Positions 40,408 through 49,246 are shown, counted from the first letter of the stretch. The stretch is DNA of 64,000 bases from an uncultured Collinsella sp. (GCA_958435945.1 CAUBIC010000001.1:248001-312000), one strand, 5' to 3'. Notes: a model not told the origin generated them from the letters alone. Numbers and translations: made by a program.

Positions 40408-40931
40408 GCGGCGTCGGAACGAAACGTGTGCTCAAGCTGCTGATCGACACGAACGTCTGGCTAGATTACTTTCTCGCTCGCACGAATGCGACCAGGCCGA
40501 TAGTCGAGCTCCTTTCTCGCGCGGCGGAAGCGGAGGATATCGTCCTCTTCTCGTCCTCCCTGTCTGTCAAAGACGTCTATTACATTCTGGGAAGGACGAT
40601 GAAGGCCGACGCCCGCCGTGAGGGGGCTCTCACTCCCGAAGCCATCGCCGGTGCCGACGAGACAGCGTGGGCGTGCGTTCGCCTGATTCGGCAAAAGTCG
40701 ATTATTGCCTCGGTCGGTGCAGACGAGGTCTTCGACTCCTTTGTGTTCAAGTATCATCACAACGACTTTGAGGACGACCTGATGCTGGGCGTCGCCAATC
40801 GCATTGATGCCGATTACGTCGTGACCGAGGACAAGAATCTTATTAAGCATACCAATGGTGTATGCATTAACGTTCAACAGGCGTTGAAGTTGGTTGAAGG
40901 ATCCAACGTCCCTTCGGCGCGGCCCGTCTAA
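40404..40931 (+). CDS. PIN-domain ribonuclease toxin
   Basis: Encodes 175 residues, intact. PIN fold with the acidic metal cluster: KLLIDTNVWLDYF (first Asp), the middle ELL segment, and DFEDDLMLGVANRIDADYVV plus TEDKNLIKHT at the C-terminus. Such toxins cut tRNA or rRNA when the antitoxin is lost. Start ATG 40404 overlaps the antitoxin stop; a TTG twelve bases upstream (40392) is a weaker alternative. Target RNA unknown. Confidence 0.87.
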   Translation: MSGVGTKRVLKLLIDTNVWLDYFLARTNATRPIVELLSRAAEAEDIVLFSSSLSVKDVYYILGRTMKADARREGALTPEAIAGADETAWACVRLIRQKSIIASVGADEVFDSFVFKYHHNDFEDDLMLGVANRIDADYVVTEDKNLIKHTNGVCINVQQALKLVEGSNVPSARPV

Positions 40932-41079
40932 CCTGCTTTATCTTGATAAAGTGGCGTTTCCTCGCCGTTAGCCGATGATGCGAGAGCGCTCGGCGTTTTC
41001 GACTGGTTTATGCAAACGAAGTCTGGGAATATACAAGGCGCATGTCTTATTGTCTAACCAGTTGCGCCAAGGAGGCACC

Positions 41080-42537
41080 ATGGACTACAAGATTACTGGC
41101 TACGAGCCCGCCCAGCTGTTCCATTTCTTTGAGGAGATCAGCGCGATCCCCCGTGGGTCTGGCAACGAGAAGGGCATCAGCGATTTCTTGGTTGCGTTTG
41201 CCAAGGAGCGCGGCCTCGACGTGTATCAGGACGAGGTCTACAACGTCATCATTCGTAAGCCCGCATCTGCCGGCGCCGAGAATGCCCCGACCGTGATGCT
41301 GCAGGGCCACATCGACATGGTGTGCGACAAGCTTGGCTCCGTTGAGCACGACTTTACGACCGATGGTATCGACCTGGTCGTCAAGGACGGCGTCCTCACC
41401 GCTAACGGCACCACCCTGGGCGCCGACAACGGCATTGCTGTCGCTCTGATGCTCACCGTGCTCAACGACGATTCGATTGCTCATCCGGCCCTCGAGTGCG
41501 TGTTCACCACCGACGAGGAGACTGGCCTGGTTGGCGCCGAGACGCTCGACAAGTCCCAGATTAGCGCCCGCACCATGATCAACCTCGATTCCGAGGAGGA
41601 GGGCGTGGCCACTGTCAGCTGCGCCGGCGGTGTCGTCGTTACCTACACCTGCCCGATCGTGCGCGAGCACAAGACCGGCAGCACCCTTACGCTCGAGATC
41701 TCCGGCCTGCTGGGTGGTCACTCCGGCGCCGACATCCACCTGGAGCGCGGCAACGGCAACCTCATCATGGCCCGCATCATCGACCGCCTGATGGTTGCCG
41801 GCGAGCCCGCCATCGTCAGCTTTAACGGCGGCACTAAGGACAACGCCATCAACCGTGAGTGCAAGGCCGAGCTGGTCTACACTGATCACGCTGCCGCCGA
41901 GGCCGCGGCCCAGATCGCAAAGGGCATCATTGCCGACGTCACTGCCGAGCTCGAGGTCTTTGACCCCGGCTTTACCTGCACCGTCGAGATTGCCGACGAC
42001 GCCGAGGTCGAGGCCATGGATCAGAAGTCCGCGCTTGCCCTCATCCGCGCCCTGCGTCTTGCCCCTAACGGCGTGATTCGCCGCAACGTCGCCACCGACG
42101 GCTCCGTCGAGGTTTCCTCCAACATCGGTGTGGTTGCCACTTCTGACGACGAGGTCAAGATCATGCTGTCCCCGCGCTCCTCGATTACCTCGCTGCAGAA
42201 CGAGTTCAAGGACCGCCTGCAGACGCTGGCCGATGTCCTGGGCTTCGACGCCAAGTTCGAGTTCGAGTATCCCGGCTGGAGCTATGCCGAGCATTCGCCG
42301 GTCCGCGACATCTTTGTCGAGAGCTATCGCGAGCTCTTTGGCTCCGAGCTGCGCATCGAGTCCATTCACGCCGGCCTTGAGTGCGGCCTGTTTGCCGAGG
42401 CCCTGCACGGCCTGGACGCCATCGCCGTGGGCCCGACGCTCTCCGATGTCCACACCCCGGACGAGAGCATGGAGCTCGCTTCTGCCGAGCGCTTCTACGA
42501 GCTGCTCATCGACGTCCTCAAGCGCCTCGCTGCGTAA
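41080..42537 (+). CDS. pepD: Aminoacyl-histidine dipeptidase (M20, PepD type)
   Basis: Encodes 485 residues. Cytosolic di-zinc dipeptidase hydrolysing Xaa-His and other dipeptides. Metal ligands and base are visible in QGHIDMVCDKL, LGADNGIAVALML, TDEETGLVGAETL, NLDSEEEG and IHAGLECGLF; the dimerisation lid contains LLGGHSGADIHLERGNGN. Start ATG 41080 follows AAGGAGG; the upstream open extension to 40975 is untranslated leader. Single gene followed by a strong terminator. Confidence 0.93.
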   Translation: MDYKITGYEPAQLFHFFEEISAIPRGSGNEKGISDFLVAFAKERGLDVYQDEVYNVIIRKPASAGAENAPTVMLQGHIDMVCDKLGSVEHDFTTDGIDLVVKDGVLTANGTTLGADNGIAVALMLTVLNDDSIAHPALECVFTTDEETGLVGAETLDKSQISARTMINLDSEEEGVATVSCAGGVVVTYTCPIVREHKTGSTLTLEISGLLGGHSGADIHLERGNGNLIMARIIDRLMVAGEPAIVSFNGGTKDNAINRECKAELVYTDHAAAEAAAQIAKGIIADVTAELEVFDPGFTCTVEIADDAEVEAMDQKSALALIRALRLAPNGVIRRNVATDGSVEVSSNIGVVATSDDEVKIMLSPRSSITSLQNEFKDRLQTLADVLGFDAKFEFEYPGWSYAEHSPVRDIFVESYRELFGSELRIESIHAGLECGLFAEALHGLDAIAVGPTLSDVHTPDESMELASAERFYELLIDVLKRLAA

Positions 42538-42592
42538 AGGTTGCGCTAGCAGCAGTCCGAGCCACGTGCTAGCGGATTGCAAATGACATTAT

Positions 42593-42640
42593 GAGAGGGG
42601 GCATCTGAGCTTTTGCGACGGGTGCCCCCTCTCTTCTTTT
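42593..42640 (+). terminator. Terminator of pepD
   Basis: GAGAGGGGGCA / TGCCCCCTCTC stem followed by TTCTTTT. The A/T-rich flank on the other side may let it also stop the convergent hipBA transcript. Confidence 0.88.
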
Positions 42641-42664
42641 AAGAAATGGGTAATTGATTGGCGT

Positions 42665-43333
42665 CTAGCCCATATCCGCCTTGATGAGGTCGATGGTGCG
42701 CTGGCAGTTTTCGCGGACGGGGCCGAGCATATGCTCGCGCAGGTCCGCCATGCCGGGCAGGTCGGCATATTCGTCCATGACCTCTTCCATGCAAATGGGT
42801 ACCTCGTAGGCGAGGTCCATCATGGCCGCAAAGCAAAACTTCTCGGATAGCCCGGCATCGGTAAGCGCCGCCTCCAGCGCGGGGTCGCCCATACCGTGGT
42901 ATCGGCGGATAGCGCCTGGACCGATGCGTCCCACACGGTTTTCGCCGCCAACGCTCATGGCAAGGCGCGCTCGGCGGCGCATGCGCTCATATGCCAAACC
43001 CGATGCGACATCGTACATTCGAGCCATCATGGCTGCGCCGTCGTTTCCAAGGAGCAGGGGATAGTTTTTCGCATGCGCATCCGGTGCGCCGATAATGGCG
43101 TTGAAGAACAGTATTTGCGTAAACAGATACAGGTTAAGTTGATGGTGGCTCGTATTTATGAGGAGCTCTTGAATGTCGCGGGTGGTCGGGCCGCCGTCTG
43201 CCGTGTACTTTTGGGCGGGCATCACCCCAAGTGCCTGGCAGAGGTCTTCTTGATGTAGACGCCTGATCGTTCCGTCTTCGACTTTCATGCGGTCATAGCG
43301 CTCAACAATGAGGGCAGGTTCGTCCTCAAACAT
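42665..43333 (-). CDS. HipA kinase, C-terminal part (gene split by a stop codon)
   Basis: Encodes 222 residues, C-terminal two thirds of the HipA Ser/Thr kinase fold. FFNAIIGAPDAHAKNYPLLL holds the catalytic Asp and Asn, MYDVASGLAYE the Mg-binding Asp, RLAMSVGGENRVGRI a conserved loop. In full HipA this follows LxxERYDR; here ALIVERYDRM lies 8 residues after the first ATG. It is in the same reading frame as the N-terminal part, separated only by TAA (43337-43339) and one CGT codon. Without the N-terminal lobe it cannot bind ATP, so the kinase is inactive unless the stop is read through. Confidence 0.8.
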   Translation of the reverse strand: MFEDEPALIVERYDRMKVEDGTIRRLHQEDLCQALGVMPAQKYTADGGPTTRDIQELLINTSHHQLNLYLFTQILFFNAIIGAPDAHAKNYPLLLGNDGAAMMARMYDVASGLAYERMRRRARLAMSVGGENRVGRIGPGAIRRYHGMGDPALEAALTDAGLSEKFCFAAMMDLAYEVPICMEEVMDEYADLPGMADLREHMLGPVRENCQRTIDLIKADMG

Positions 43334-43336
43334 ACG

Positions 43337-43969
43337 TTATTCGACGTTTGCCGTTGCGATACCGGCGCGCTGGGCGCTTTTCATGCAGACAAACTCATTG
43401 AGAGCCTTGAGTTTAAATCCGATAACGCCATTTTTGAAAATATGCGTCGTGGGCGAGGAGCCCACACATTCGCACCAGCGACCGTCTATGAGTGCGAGTG
43501 CGAACTTGCCCTGGCTGCCTCCAAGTGACCAACTTTCATCTAGACCCATCCACGATGCATCGCGGTCATCTCTGATCGACTTGAGACGCAGTGCAATCTC
43601 GTGATCGCCTATAGGGCGGTATTCGCTGGTGCGATGCAGGACGGCGTTGACGTCTTCTTCGGCACAAAACTGCACTCCACCCGGACAGTCAAGTCCGATA
43701 TGGCTGAGTAGCGCAACGGCATTGTTGGGTCTAACGTCGAATTCGGCAGCAATCGCTTTTCGCTGATCCTCGCTGTCGGGTAGAAGGCCAAACAGGTACG
43801 GATTCATGACCTGTTGTCCGTATGTGCGATTCGATACGGGTATGTTGGTCGATAGGGCTGGCCCGTCATAGTCATGATCGTAGGTAAAGCTGATAAGACC
43901 GTTCTCATCTTGCGTGAGCGTTCCCGCAGGTACGCCGCAAATAATGGTCCGAAGTGATGTTCTGGCCAT
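43337..43969 (-). CDS. HipA kinase, N-terminal part (truncated by a stop codon)
   Basis: Encodes 210 residues, the HipA N-subdomain and ATP loop: ALSTNIPVSNRTYGQQ, PYLFGLLPDSEDQRKAIA, WSLGGSQGKFALALIDGRW, NEFVCMKSAQRAGIATANVE then TAA. In E. coli, HipA phosphorylates glutamyl-tRNA synthetase and causes persistence. Begins three bases after hipB. The combined frame (43969-42665) would give about 433 residues, the normal HipA length, so one nonsense mutation is the only lesion in an otherwise healthy gene. Confidence 0.82.
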   Translation of the reverse strand: MARTSLRTIICGVPAGTLTQDENGLISFTYDHDYDGPALSTNIPVSNRTYGQQVMNPYLFGLLPDSEDQRKAIAAEFDVRPNNAVALLSHIGLDCPGGVQFCAEEDVNAVLHRTSEYRPIGDHEIALRLKSIRDDRDASWMGLDESWSLGGSQGKFALALIDGRWCECVGSSPTTHIFKNGVIGFKLKALNEFVCMKSAQRAGIATANVE

Positions 43970-43972
43970 TGG

Positions 43973-44443
43973 CTATTTCCCGTCAGGCTTTGGTTGGACA
44001 GATGCGTTTGCGGCAATCGAGACTCCGAGATTGGACATGGCGAAATCTGCGAAGGCTTTGTCGTAGAGTTCAGACGTAAAGGGGGCGTCTGCAAGAACCG
44101 GAATGGCGGCGCAGCAACGGTAGCTATGAGAGGGACGTTGAGCGCGATGGCGTCTGGGGGTACTGTGAGGTTGCAAATCGGCACGCGGAACGTTGGCTGA
44201 TTGCTCATTTTTCGTTTCGCCTATATCCCCTTGAGCGGCGAGCGCCAGTCCGAGAGCATTGAAGATTGCCAATAGCTTGTCGAGTCGAATGCCGGTGGCA
44301 TCTCCTAGCTCGAGCGATGCGAGCAGGCGCTCCGAAACACCGGCTTTTTTAGCGAGCGCCGCACGGGTGATTCCCTGTGCCTCGCGTGCCTGGCGCACGT
44401 AGATGCCAGCTTGGCGCGGTGTGGTGATGGGAAGGGTATCCAC
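43973..44443 (-). CDS. HipB-type antitoxin / XRE regulator
   Basis: Encodes 156 residues. XRE helix-turn-helix at residues 8-65: GIYVRQAREAQGITRAALAK then KAGVSERLLASLELGDATGI. HipB dimers bind operators and hold HipA inactive. The C-terminal part is odd: after residue ~80 it becomes Arg/His/Ser-rich (PHSTPRRHRAQRPSHSYRCC), then ends normally in ELYDKAFADF. In the +1 frame the same stretch (near 44100-44205) reads like ordinary protein (PPDAIALNVPLIATV), and a G5 run lies at 44156-44160, so a pair of compensating indels is possible. Operator boxes lie directly upstream. Confidence 0.78.
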   Translation of the reverse strand: MDTLPITTPRQAGIYVRQAREAQGITRAALAKKAGVSERLLASLELGDATGIRLDKLLAIFNALGLALAAQGDIGETKNEQSANVPRADLQPHSTPRRHRAQRPSHSYRCCAAIPVLADAPFTSELYDKAFADFAMSNLGVSIAANASVQPKPDGK

Positions 44444-44457
44444 GGCGATCTCCTAAC

Positions 44458-44527
44458 GTGCAGACTTTTGCATATCAGTATGACATGCAAAAGTCTGCAC
44501 GAAAAGGCCTCATGCAAAACTCTGCAT
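44458..44527 (-). promoter_or_regulatory. hipB operator cluster and mntP terminator
   Basis: Three copies of ATGCAAAA(G/C)TCTGCA: 44458-44473 (inverted), 44485-44500, 44512-44527. The first two form a perfect 16-bp inverted repeat. They sit 15-85 bp upstream of hipB. The third copy lies inside the loop and stem of AAGGCCT / AGGCCTT (44504-44535), which with the T-run on the minus strand also looks like the mntP terminator. Confidence 0.65.
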
Positions 44528-44571
44528 AAGGCCTTGTGCTGGCGTTGAGTTTTGAGCGATTGTGCTTGGCG

Positions 44572-45150
44572 TTACAGCGCCAAAAACCCCAGATGCTCAA
44601 GCAGGATCTTAAGCCCGATGAGGATGAGCACGACGCCACCCACGATGGTGGCGGGTTTTTCGTAACGCGCGCCAAAGGTGTGGCCGATTGCTACGCCGGC
44701 GACGGAGAAGATAAACGTTGTGACGCCGATAAGCGATACAGCGGGAACGATGTCAACCGAGAGCGCCGCAAACGAGATGCCTACGGCTAGGGCGTCAATC
44801 GAGGTAGCAATGGCAAGAATCAGATATTCTGCCAGGTCAATTTTTTCGGCATCCTTGCCGTCGCCTTCATCCTCGTCCTCGGTAAAGGCCTCCCACAGCA
44901 TTTTGCCGCCGATGAAGGCGAGCAGGATAAAGGCGATCCAGTGGTCGATGGGGCCGATGATGCCCATAAACTGGCTGCCAAGCGCCCATCCGATTACGGG
45001 CATGCCGGCCTGGAAGCCGCCAAAGAACAGGCCGAGCACCACGGCGACTTTAAGGTTGATCTTTTTCATGCCAAGGCCCTTGCAGATGGAAACGGCAAAG
45101 GCGTCCATCGAAAGGCCAACGGCGAGCAACACGAGCTCTGCGAGTCCCAT
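44572..45150 (-). CDS. mntP: Manganese efflux pump MntP
   Basis: Encodes 192 residues with six membrane helices. The two conserved Asp motifs of the MntP family, VGLSMDAFAVSICKGLGMKK and IATSIDALAVGISFAALS, line the ion path. Exports Mn(II) across the cytoplasmic membrane to prevent toxicity. An acidic loop EDEDEGDGKDAEKID (~100-115) lies between halves. Start ATG 45150 has GAGGGAG; the longer open frame to 45255 runs through the riboswitch terminator and is not coding. Control by the upstream Mn riboswitch fixes the identity. Confidence 0.93.
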   Translation of the reverse strand: MGLAELVLLAVGLSMDAFAVSICKGLGMKKINLKVAVVLGLFFGGFQAGMPVIGWALGSQFMGIIGPIDHWIAFILLAFIGGKMLWEAFTEDEDEGDGKDAEKIDLAEYLILAIATSIDALAVGISFAALSVDIVPAVSLIGVTTFIFSVAGVAIGHTFGARYEKPATIVGGVVLILIGLKILLEHLGFLAL

Positions 45151-45203
45151 AATCTGGCTCCCTCTCTGCGGGCGGGCCCGCGTGTACCTCTTGGGGGAAT
45201 AAC

Positions 45204-45341
45204 AAAAAAGACCCGTGGCGTACGCGTTGCGCGCACAGCCACGAGTCTCGTTCATTAAGGCAAGCCAGGCCGCATCGGCCAGTGTGTTGACTTACCGCGC
45301 CACCGGAGGCGAATCCGGTCACGCGACTACTCCCTCATTTA
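45204..45341 (-). promoter_or_regulatory. yybP-ykoY manganese riboswitch
   Basis: On the minus strand the conserved blocks occur in order: GAGGGAGTAG near 45337, GGTAAGTCAACAC, CTGGC, TTGCC and AACGAGAC, then a terminator hairpin GACTCGTGGC / GCCACGGGTC (45247-45210) followed by six T. Mn(II) binding should favour the antiterminated form and turn mntP on. Confidence 0.88.
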
Positions 45342-45496
45342 TGCGAATCCCGATGCTACCACATGAACAGCTGATTTGGGTTGGGCTCTCAGCTGTGTTC
45401 GCTCATTCTGTAAGCATCGGATTTCGCAAGCGCCGCGGGGACAAACCGTGAGAAACTATTTAGCGTTTATGGAGCGTATACGATGGGAGCGATGCC

Positions 45497-46564
45497 TTGG
45501 ATAAGAATGAGCTGCAAAAGCGTATGGAACAGGCCATCCGCCTGACGGCACCTGGTCAGCCGATCCGCACCGCCCTCGACATGATCATCGCCGGTCACCT
45601 GGGCGCCCTTATCTGCGTCGGCGACACCGAAAACGTGCTCGCTGCTGGTAACGACGGCTTCCCGCTCAACATTTCGTTCACCTCGAACCGTCTGTTCGAG
45701 CTTTCCAAGATGGACGGCGCCATCGTCATTGACGGTGACCTCACCCAGATCCTGCGCGCCAACTTCCACCTCAATCCTGATCCCTCACTCGCCACGAGCG
45801 AGACGGGCATGCGTCACCGTACTGCCGCTCGCATGTCGGTGCTCACCGACGCCATCGTGATCTCGGTTTCGGCTCGTCGTGCCGTCGTCAACGTGTACGT
45901 CCACGGCAAGAGCTACGAGATCCAGCCCGTTACCACCATCATGAGCTCGGTCAACCAACTCGTCGCCACGCTCCAGACCACCCGTCAGTCGCTCGATCGC
46001 TCCCTGCTGCGTCTGACGGCCCTCGAGCTCGATGACTACGTTACGCTCGCTGACATCACCGGCATTTTCTCGAGTTTCGAGATCATGCAGCAGGCAAAGA
46101 CCGAGCTTAAGGATTGCATTGTCAAGCTGGGCAACCAGGGCAAGCTCGTGCAGATGCAGCTCGAGCAGCTCGCCGGCTCCAGTATGGATACCGAGTATGA
46201 CCTGATGATCCGCGACTACGCGAGTGACTCCTCCGAGGCAAACGCCGAGAAAATTCGCGCTGAGCTTGCCCGTATGACGCCCAAGGACTTGTCCGACCCG
46301 CAGCATGTGGCGGCGGTTCTGGGCTACGACGACCTGGATGAGGACTCTGTCATGACGCCGCTGGGCCTGCGCACGCTTTCGCGCGTGTCCGTCGTGCGCG
46401 ACGGCGTGGCCGAGAAGATTGTCGACGAGTACGGCTCGCTGCAGGAACTCATGGACGACATCAGCGAGGACCCGGAGCGCCTGGGCGACTTTGGCGTCAA
46501 CAACCCTGCCATTCTTGCGGACTCGCTGTACCGCATGAAGGGCACCAAACAGGGGAACGCATAA
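45497..46564 (+). CDS. disA: Diadenylate cyclase DisA
   Basis: Encodes 355 residues, full DisA length. Octameric DNA-scanning protein that makes c-di-AMP from two ATP. The DAC domain shows KMDGAIVIDGDL (DGA motif, ~residue 74) and ETGMRHRTAARMSVLTDA (RHR motif, ~106); a spine helical region follows, and the C-terminal helix-hairpin-helix DNA-binding domain lies in the last 75 residues. The start is TTG 45497 with GGGAG upstream; MDKNELQKRMEQA matches the family's N-terminus. First gene of an operon with ispD (TAATG overlap). Genome links c-di-AMP synthesis and isoprenoid genes as in other Actinobacteria. Confidence 0.93.
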   Translation: MDKNELQKRMEQAIRLTAPGQPIRTALDMIIAGHLGALICVGDTENVLAAGNDGFPLNISFTSNRLFELSKMDGAIVIDGDLTQILRANFHLNPDPSLATSETGMRHRTAARMSVLTDAIVISVSARRAVVNVYVHGKSYEIQPVTTIMSSVNQLVATLQTTRQSLDRSLLRLTALELDDYVTLADITGIFSSFEIMQQAKTELKDCIVKLGNQGKLVQMQLEQLAGSSMDTEYDLMIRDYASDSSEANAEKIRAELARMTPKDLSDPQHVAAVLGYDDLDEDSVMTPLGLRTLSRVSVVRDGVAEKIVDEYGSLQELMDDISEDPERLGDFGVNNPAILADSLYRMKGTKQGNA

Positions 46565-47292
46565 TGGCGCCCGTATGCGCCGTGGTCGTTGCCGGCGGCA
46601 GCGGCCAGCGCTTTGGAAATCCCGGCGGCAAGCAGCTCGTTAACGTGGCGGGCCGTCCGCTTATGAGCTGGTCCATCCGTGCGTTCGATCGCAGTGACAA
46701 GGTCGGCCACATCGTGGTGGTGTGTCCTGTCGAGCGCCGTGCCGAGATGCGCCGCCTGGCCATCGACCCGTTTGGCTATGACACGCCCATCAGCTTTGCC
46801 GATGCCGGCGATACCCGTCAGGATTCCACCCGAGCCGGCGTGCATGCGGTACCGGCAGGCTTTGAATACGTCGCCATTCACGACGGCGCTCGTCCGCTCA
46901 TTACGACCGAGGCCATCGATCACGCTATCGATGTGCTCGTGAGCGACCGCGCCCTCGACGGTGTCGTGTGCGGTCAGCCCGCAATCGACACGCTCAAGAT
47001 CGTCGATGGCGATAACATCGTCGAGACGCCGCCGCGCGAACTCTATTGGGCCGCACAGACGCCGCAGATCTTTAGCGTCGACGCCATGAAGCGCGCCCAC
47101 ACCGCAGCTATCGCCGAGGGCTTTATCGGGACCGATGATTCTTCGCTGGTCGAGCGCATGGGAGGACGCGTTCGCTGCGTCCAGAGCCCACGCGATAACC
47201 TTAAGGTGACGGTACCCGAGGACTTGCGTCCCGTAACCGCGATTCTGCTCGGCCGCATGGCCGAGGGAGAGGACCTTCCCCATGTTCAGTAA
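46564..47292 (+). CDS. ispD: 2-C-methyl-D-erythritol 4-phosphate cytidylyltransferase
   Basis: Encodes 242 residues. Transfers CMP from CTP to MEP, third step of the non-mevalonate pathway. VVVAGGSGQRFGNPGGKQLV is the nucleotide loop; HDGARPLITTEAID the second conserved Asp/Arg motif; TDDSSLVERMGGRV the C-terminal substrate loop. Overlaps disA (TAATG) and ispF (11 bases), so translation is coupled through the block. Confidence 0.95.
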   Translation: MAPVCAVVVAGGSGQRFGNPGGKQLVNVAGRPLMSWSIRAFDRSDKVGHIVVVCPVERRAEMRRLAIDPFGYDTPISFADAGDTRQDSTRAGVHAVPAGFEYVAIHDGARPLITTEAIDHAIDVLVSDRALDGVVCGQPAIDTLKIVDGDNIVETPPRELYWAAQTPQIFSVDAMKRAHTAAIAEGFIGTDDSSLVERMGGRVRCVQSPRDNLKVTVPEDLRPVTAILLGRMAEGEDLPHVQ

Positions 47293-47776
47293 CCTGCGCA
47301 TTGGCCACGGCTACGACGTCCACCGTTTGGTGGAGGGGCGTCGATGTATTATCGGCGGGGTCGACATTCCCTACGAGCGCGGCCTGCTGGGCCACTCGGA
47401 TGCCGATGTGCTCGCGCACGCCTTGGCCGACGCCATTCTGGGCGCCTGCCGCGGGGGAGACATCGGCAAACTGTTCCCCGACACCGATCCTGCCTACGAG
47501 GGTGCCGACTCGATGGTGCTGCTTGCCCGTGTGATGGACTATGCGCGCGAGCTGGGCTTTGAGTTTGTCGATGCCGATTGCACCATTGCCTGCCAGCAAC
47601 CCAAGATCACCCCGCACCGCGATGCCATGCGCGCCAACCTTGCCCATGCTCTGGGCGTTGACGTCGAAAACGTGGGCGTTGCCGCCACTACGACCGAAAA
47701 GCTCGGTTGGGAAGGCCAAGGCGAGGGAATTGGCGCCTGGGCCGTCTGCCTGCTACAGAAAACCGCTAAGGAGTAA
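47282..47776 (+). CDS. ispF: 2-C-methyl-D-erythritol 2,4-cyclodiphosphate synthase
   Basis: Encodes 164 residues, trimeric zinc enzyme that cyclises CDP-ME2P. RIGHGYDVHRLVEGRRCIIG has the Asp and His zinc ligands, LLGHSDADVLAHALADAILG the second His, and AATTTEKLGWEGQGEGIGAW the C-terminal family signature. Overlaps the end of ispD and is four bases from cysS. Confidence 0.96.
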   Translation: MFSNLRIGHGYDVHRLVEGRRCIIGGVDIPYERGLLGHSDADVLAHALADAILGACRGGDIGKLFPDTDPAYEGADSMVLLARVMDYARELGFEFVDADCTIACQQPKITPHRDAMRANLAHALGVDVENVGVAATTTEKLGWEGQGEGIGAWAVCLLQKTAKE

Positions 47777-47779
47777 CGA

Positions 47780-49246
47780 ATGCGTATCTACAACAGCGCT
47801 ACCCATAAAAAGGAAGAGTTCCAGCCCATCGAGTCCGGCAAGGTCCGCATGTATGTGTGCGGCCCCACGGTCTACGACAACATCCACATCGGCAATGCCC
47901 GCACGTTCATCAGCTTTGACGTGATCCGCCGTTGGCTCATCGCGAGCGGCTACGAGGTCACGTTCGCACAGAACCTCACCGATGTCGATGACAAGATCAT
48001 CAAGCGAGCCAACGAGCAGGGCCGTACGGCTGCCGAGGTCGCGACGGAGTTCTCCGACAAGTTCATCGGCGTCATGCGCGCCGCCAACGTGCTCGATCCC
48101 GACGTGCGCCCCCGCGCCACCAAGGAGATCGGCCCCATGATCGCCATGATCAAGACGCTTATCGAGCAGGGCCACGCTTACGCAGCCGATAACGGCGATG
48201 TGTACTTTGCCGTGCGCAGCGATCCCAACTACGGCCAGGTCTCGGGCCGCAACATCGACGACCTTATGGTGGGCGCGCGCATCGAGGAGAACGAGGACAA
48301 GAACGACCCGCTCGACTTTGCCCTGTGGAAGGCCGCCAAGCCCGGCGAGCCCAGCTGGCCGAGCCCCTGGGGCGAGGGCCGTCCCGGTTGGCACACCGAG
48401 TGCGCCGCCATGGTGCACCGCTATCTGGGCACCCCGATCGACATTCACGGCGGTGGCTCCGACCTTGCCTTCCCGCATCACGAGAACGAGTGCGCCCAGG
48501 CCACCTGCGCCTGGCACCAGGGCTTCTCCAACACCTGGATGCACACGGGCATGCTGCTGGTTGACGGCGAGAAGATGTCCAAGTCGCTCGGTAACTTCTT
48601 TACGCTGGCCGAGGTGCTCGAGCAGCACTCTGCCGCGGCTCTGCGCTTGCTGATGCTGCAGACGAGCTATCGCTCGCCGCTCGACTTCTCTTGGGAGCGC
48701 CTGGAGGGTGCCGAGAACTCGCTCACGCGTATCGCCGGCACGGTCGAGAACCTGCGCTGGGCTGCAAGCCACGCGACGGCCGACGCCGATGAGGCTGCCG
48801 CCGAGGCGTTTGTCGCCAAGGCCGCCGAGACTCGTACTGCCTTTAAGGAGTGCATGGACGACGACTTTAACACCGCCGGTGCCATGGGTGCCGTCTTTGG
48901 CTTTGTGACCGAGTGCAACCAGTACCTGGAGCAGGCAGGCGACGCTGCCGACAAGGCCGCCGCGCTTGCCGCTGCCGATACCCTGGCCGAGTTGCTCGAT
49001 ACGTTTGGCGTTGAGCTTCCCGAGCCCAAGGTCGAGCTGCCGCTGGGCCTGCTGGGCGTTGCCGCCGGTCTGGTTGCCTACACGGGTGACGATGTGGACG
49101 AGGCAGCTGCCAAGATTCTCGAGGCTCGCGCCGAGGCCCGCGCCGCCAAGAACTGGGATCTGGCCGACGCCATCCGCGACCAGCTCAAGGACCTGGGCCT
49201 GACGATTGAAGATACCGCCGCCGGCACTCGTATTAAGAGTCTCTAG
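47780..49246 (+). CDS. cysS: Cysteinyl-tRNA synthetase
   Basis: Encodes 488 residues, class I synthetase. YVCGPTVYDNIHIGNARTFI contains the zinc cysteine and the HIGH motif (HIGN), WHTECAAM and PHHENECAQATCAWHQ give the other zinc ligands, KMSKSLGN the KMSKS loop. The C-terminal helical anticodon domain ends at EDTAAGTRIKSL. AAGGAG precedes the ATG. Typical ispD-ispF-cysS-rlmB order. Confidence 0.96.
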   Translation: MRIYNSATHKKEEFQPIESGKVRMYVCGPTVYDNIHIGNARTFISFDVIRRWLIASGYEVTFAQNLTDVDDKIIKRANEQGRTAAEVATEFSDKFIGVMRAANVLDPDVRPRATKEIGPMIAMIKTLIEQGHAYAADNGDVYFAVRSDPNYGQVSGRNIDDLMVGARIEENEDKNDPLDFALWKAAKPGEPSWPSPWGEGRPGWHTECAAMVHRYLGTPIDIHGGGSDLAFPHHENECAQATCAWHQGFSNTWMHTGMLLVDGEKMSKSLGNFFTLAEVLEQHSAAALRLLMLQTSYRSPLDFSWERLEGAENSLTRIAGTVENLRWAASHATADADEAAAEAFVAKAAETRTAFKECMDDDFNTAGAMGAVFGFVTECNQYLEQAGDAADKAAALAAADTLAELLDTFGVELPEPKVELPLGLLGVAAGLVAYTGDDVDEAAAKILEARAEARAAKNWDLADAIRDQLKDLGLTIEDTAAGTRIKSL

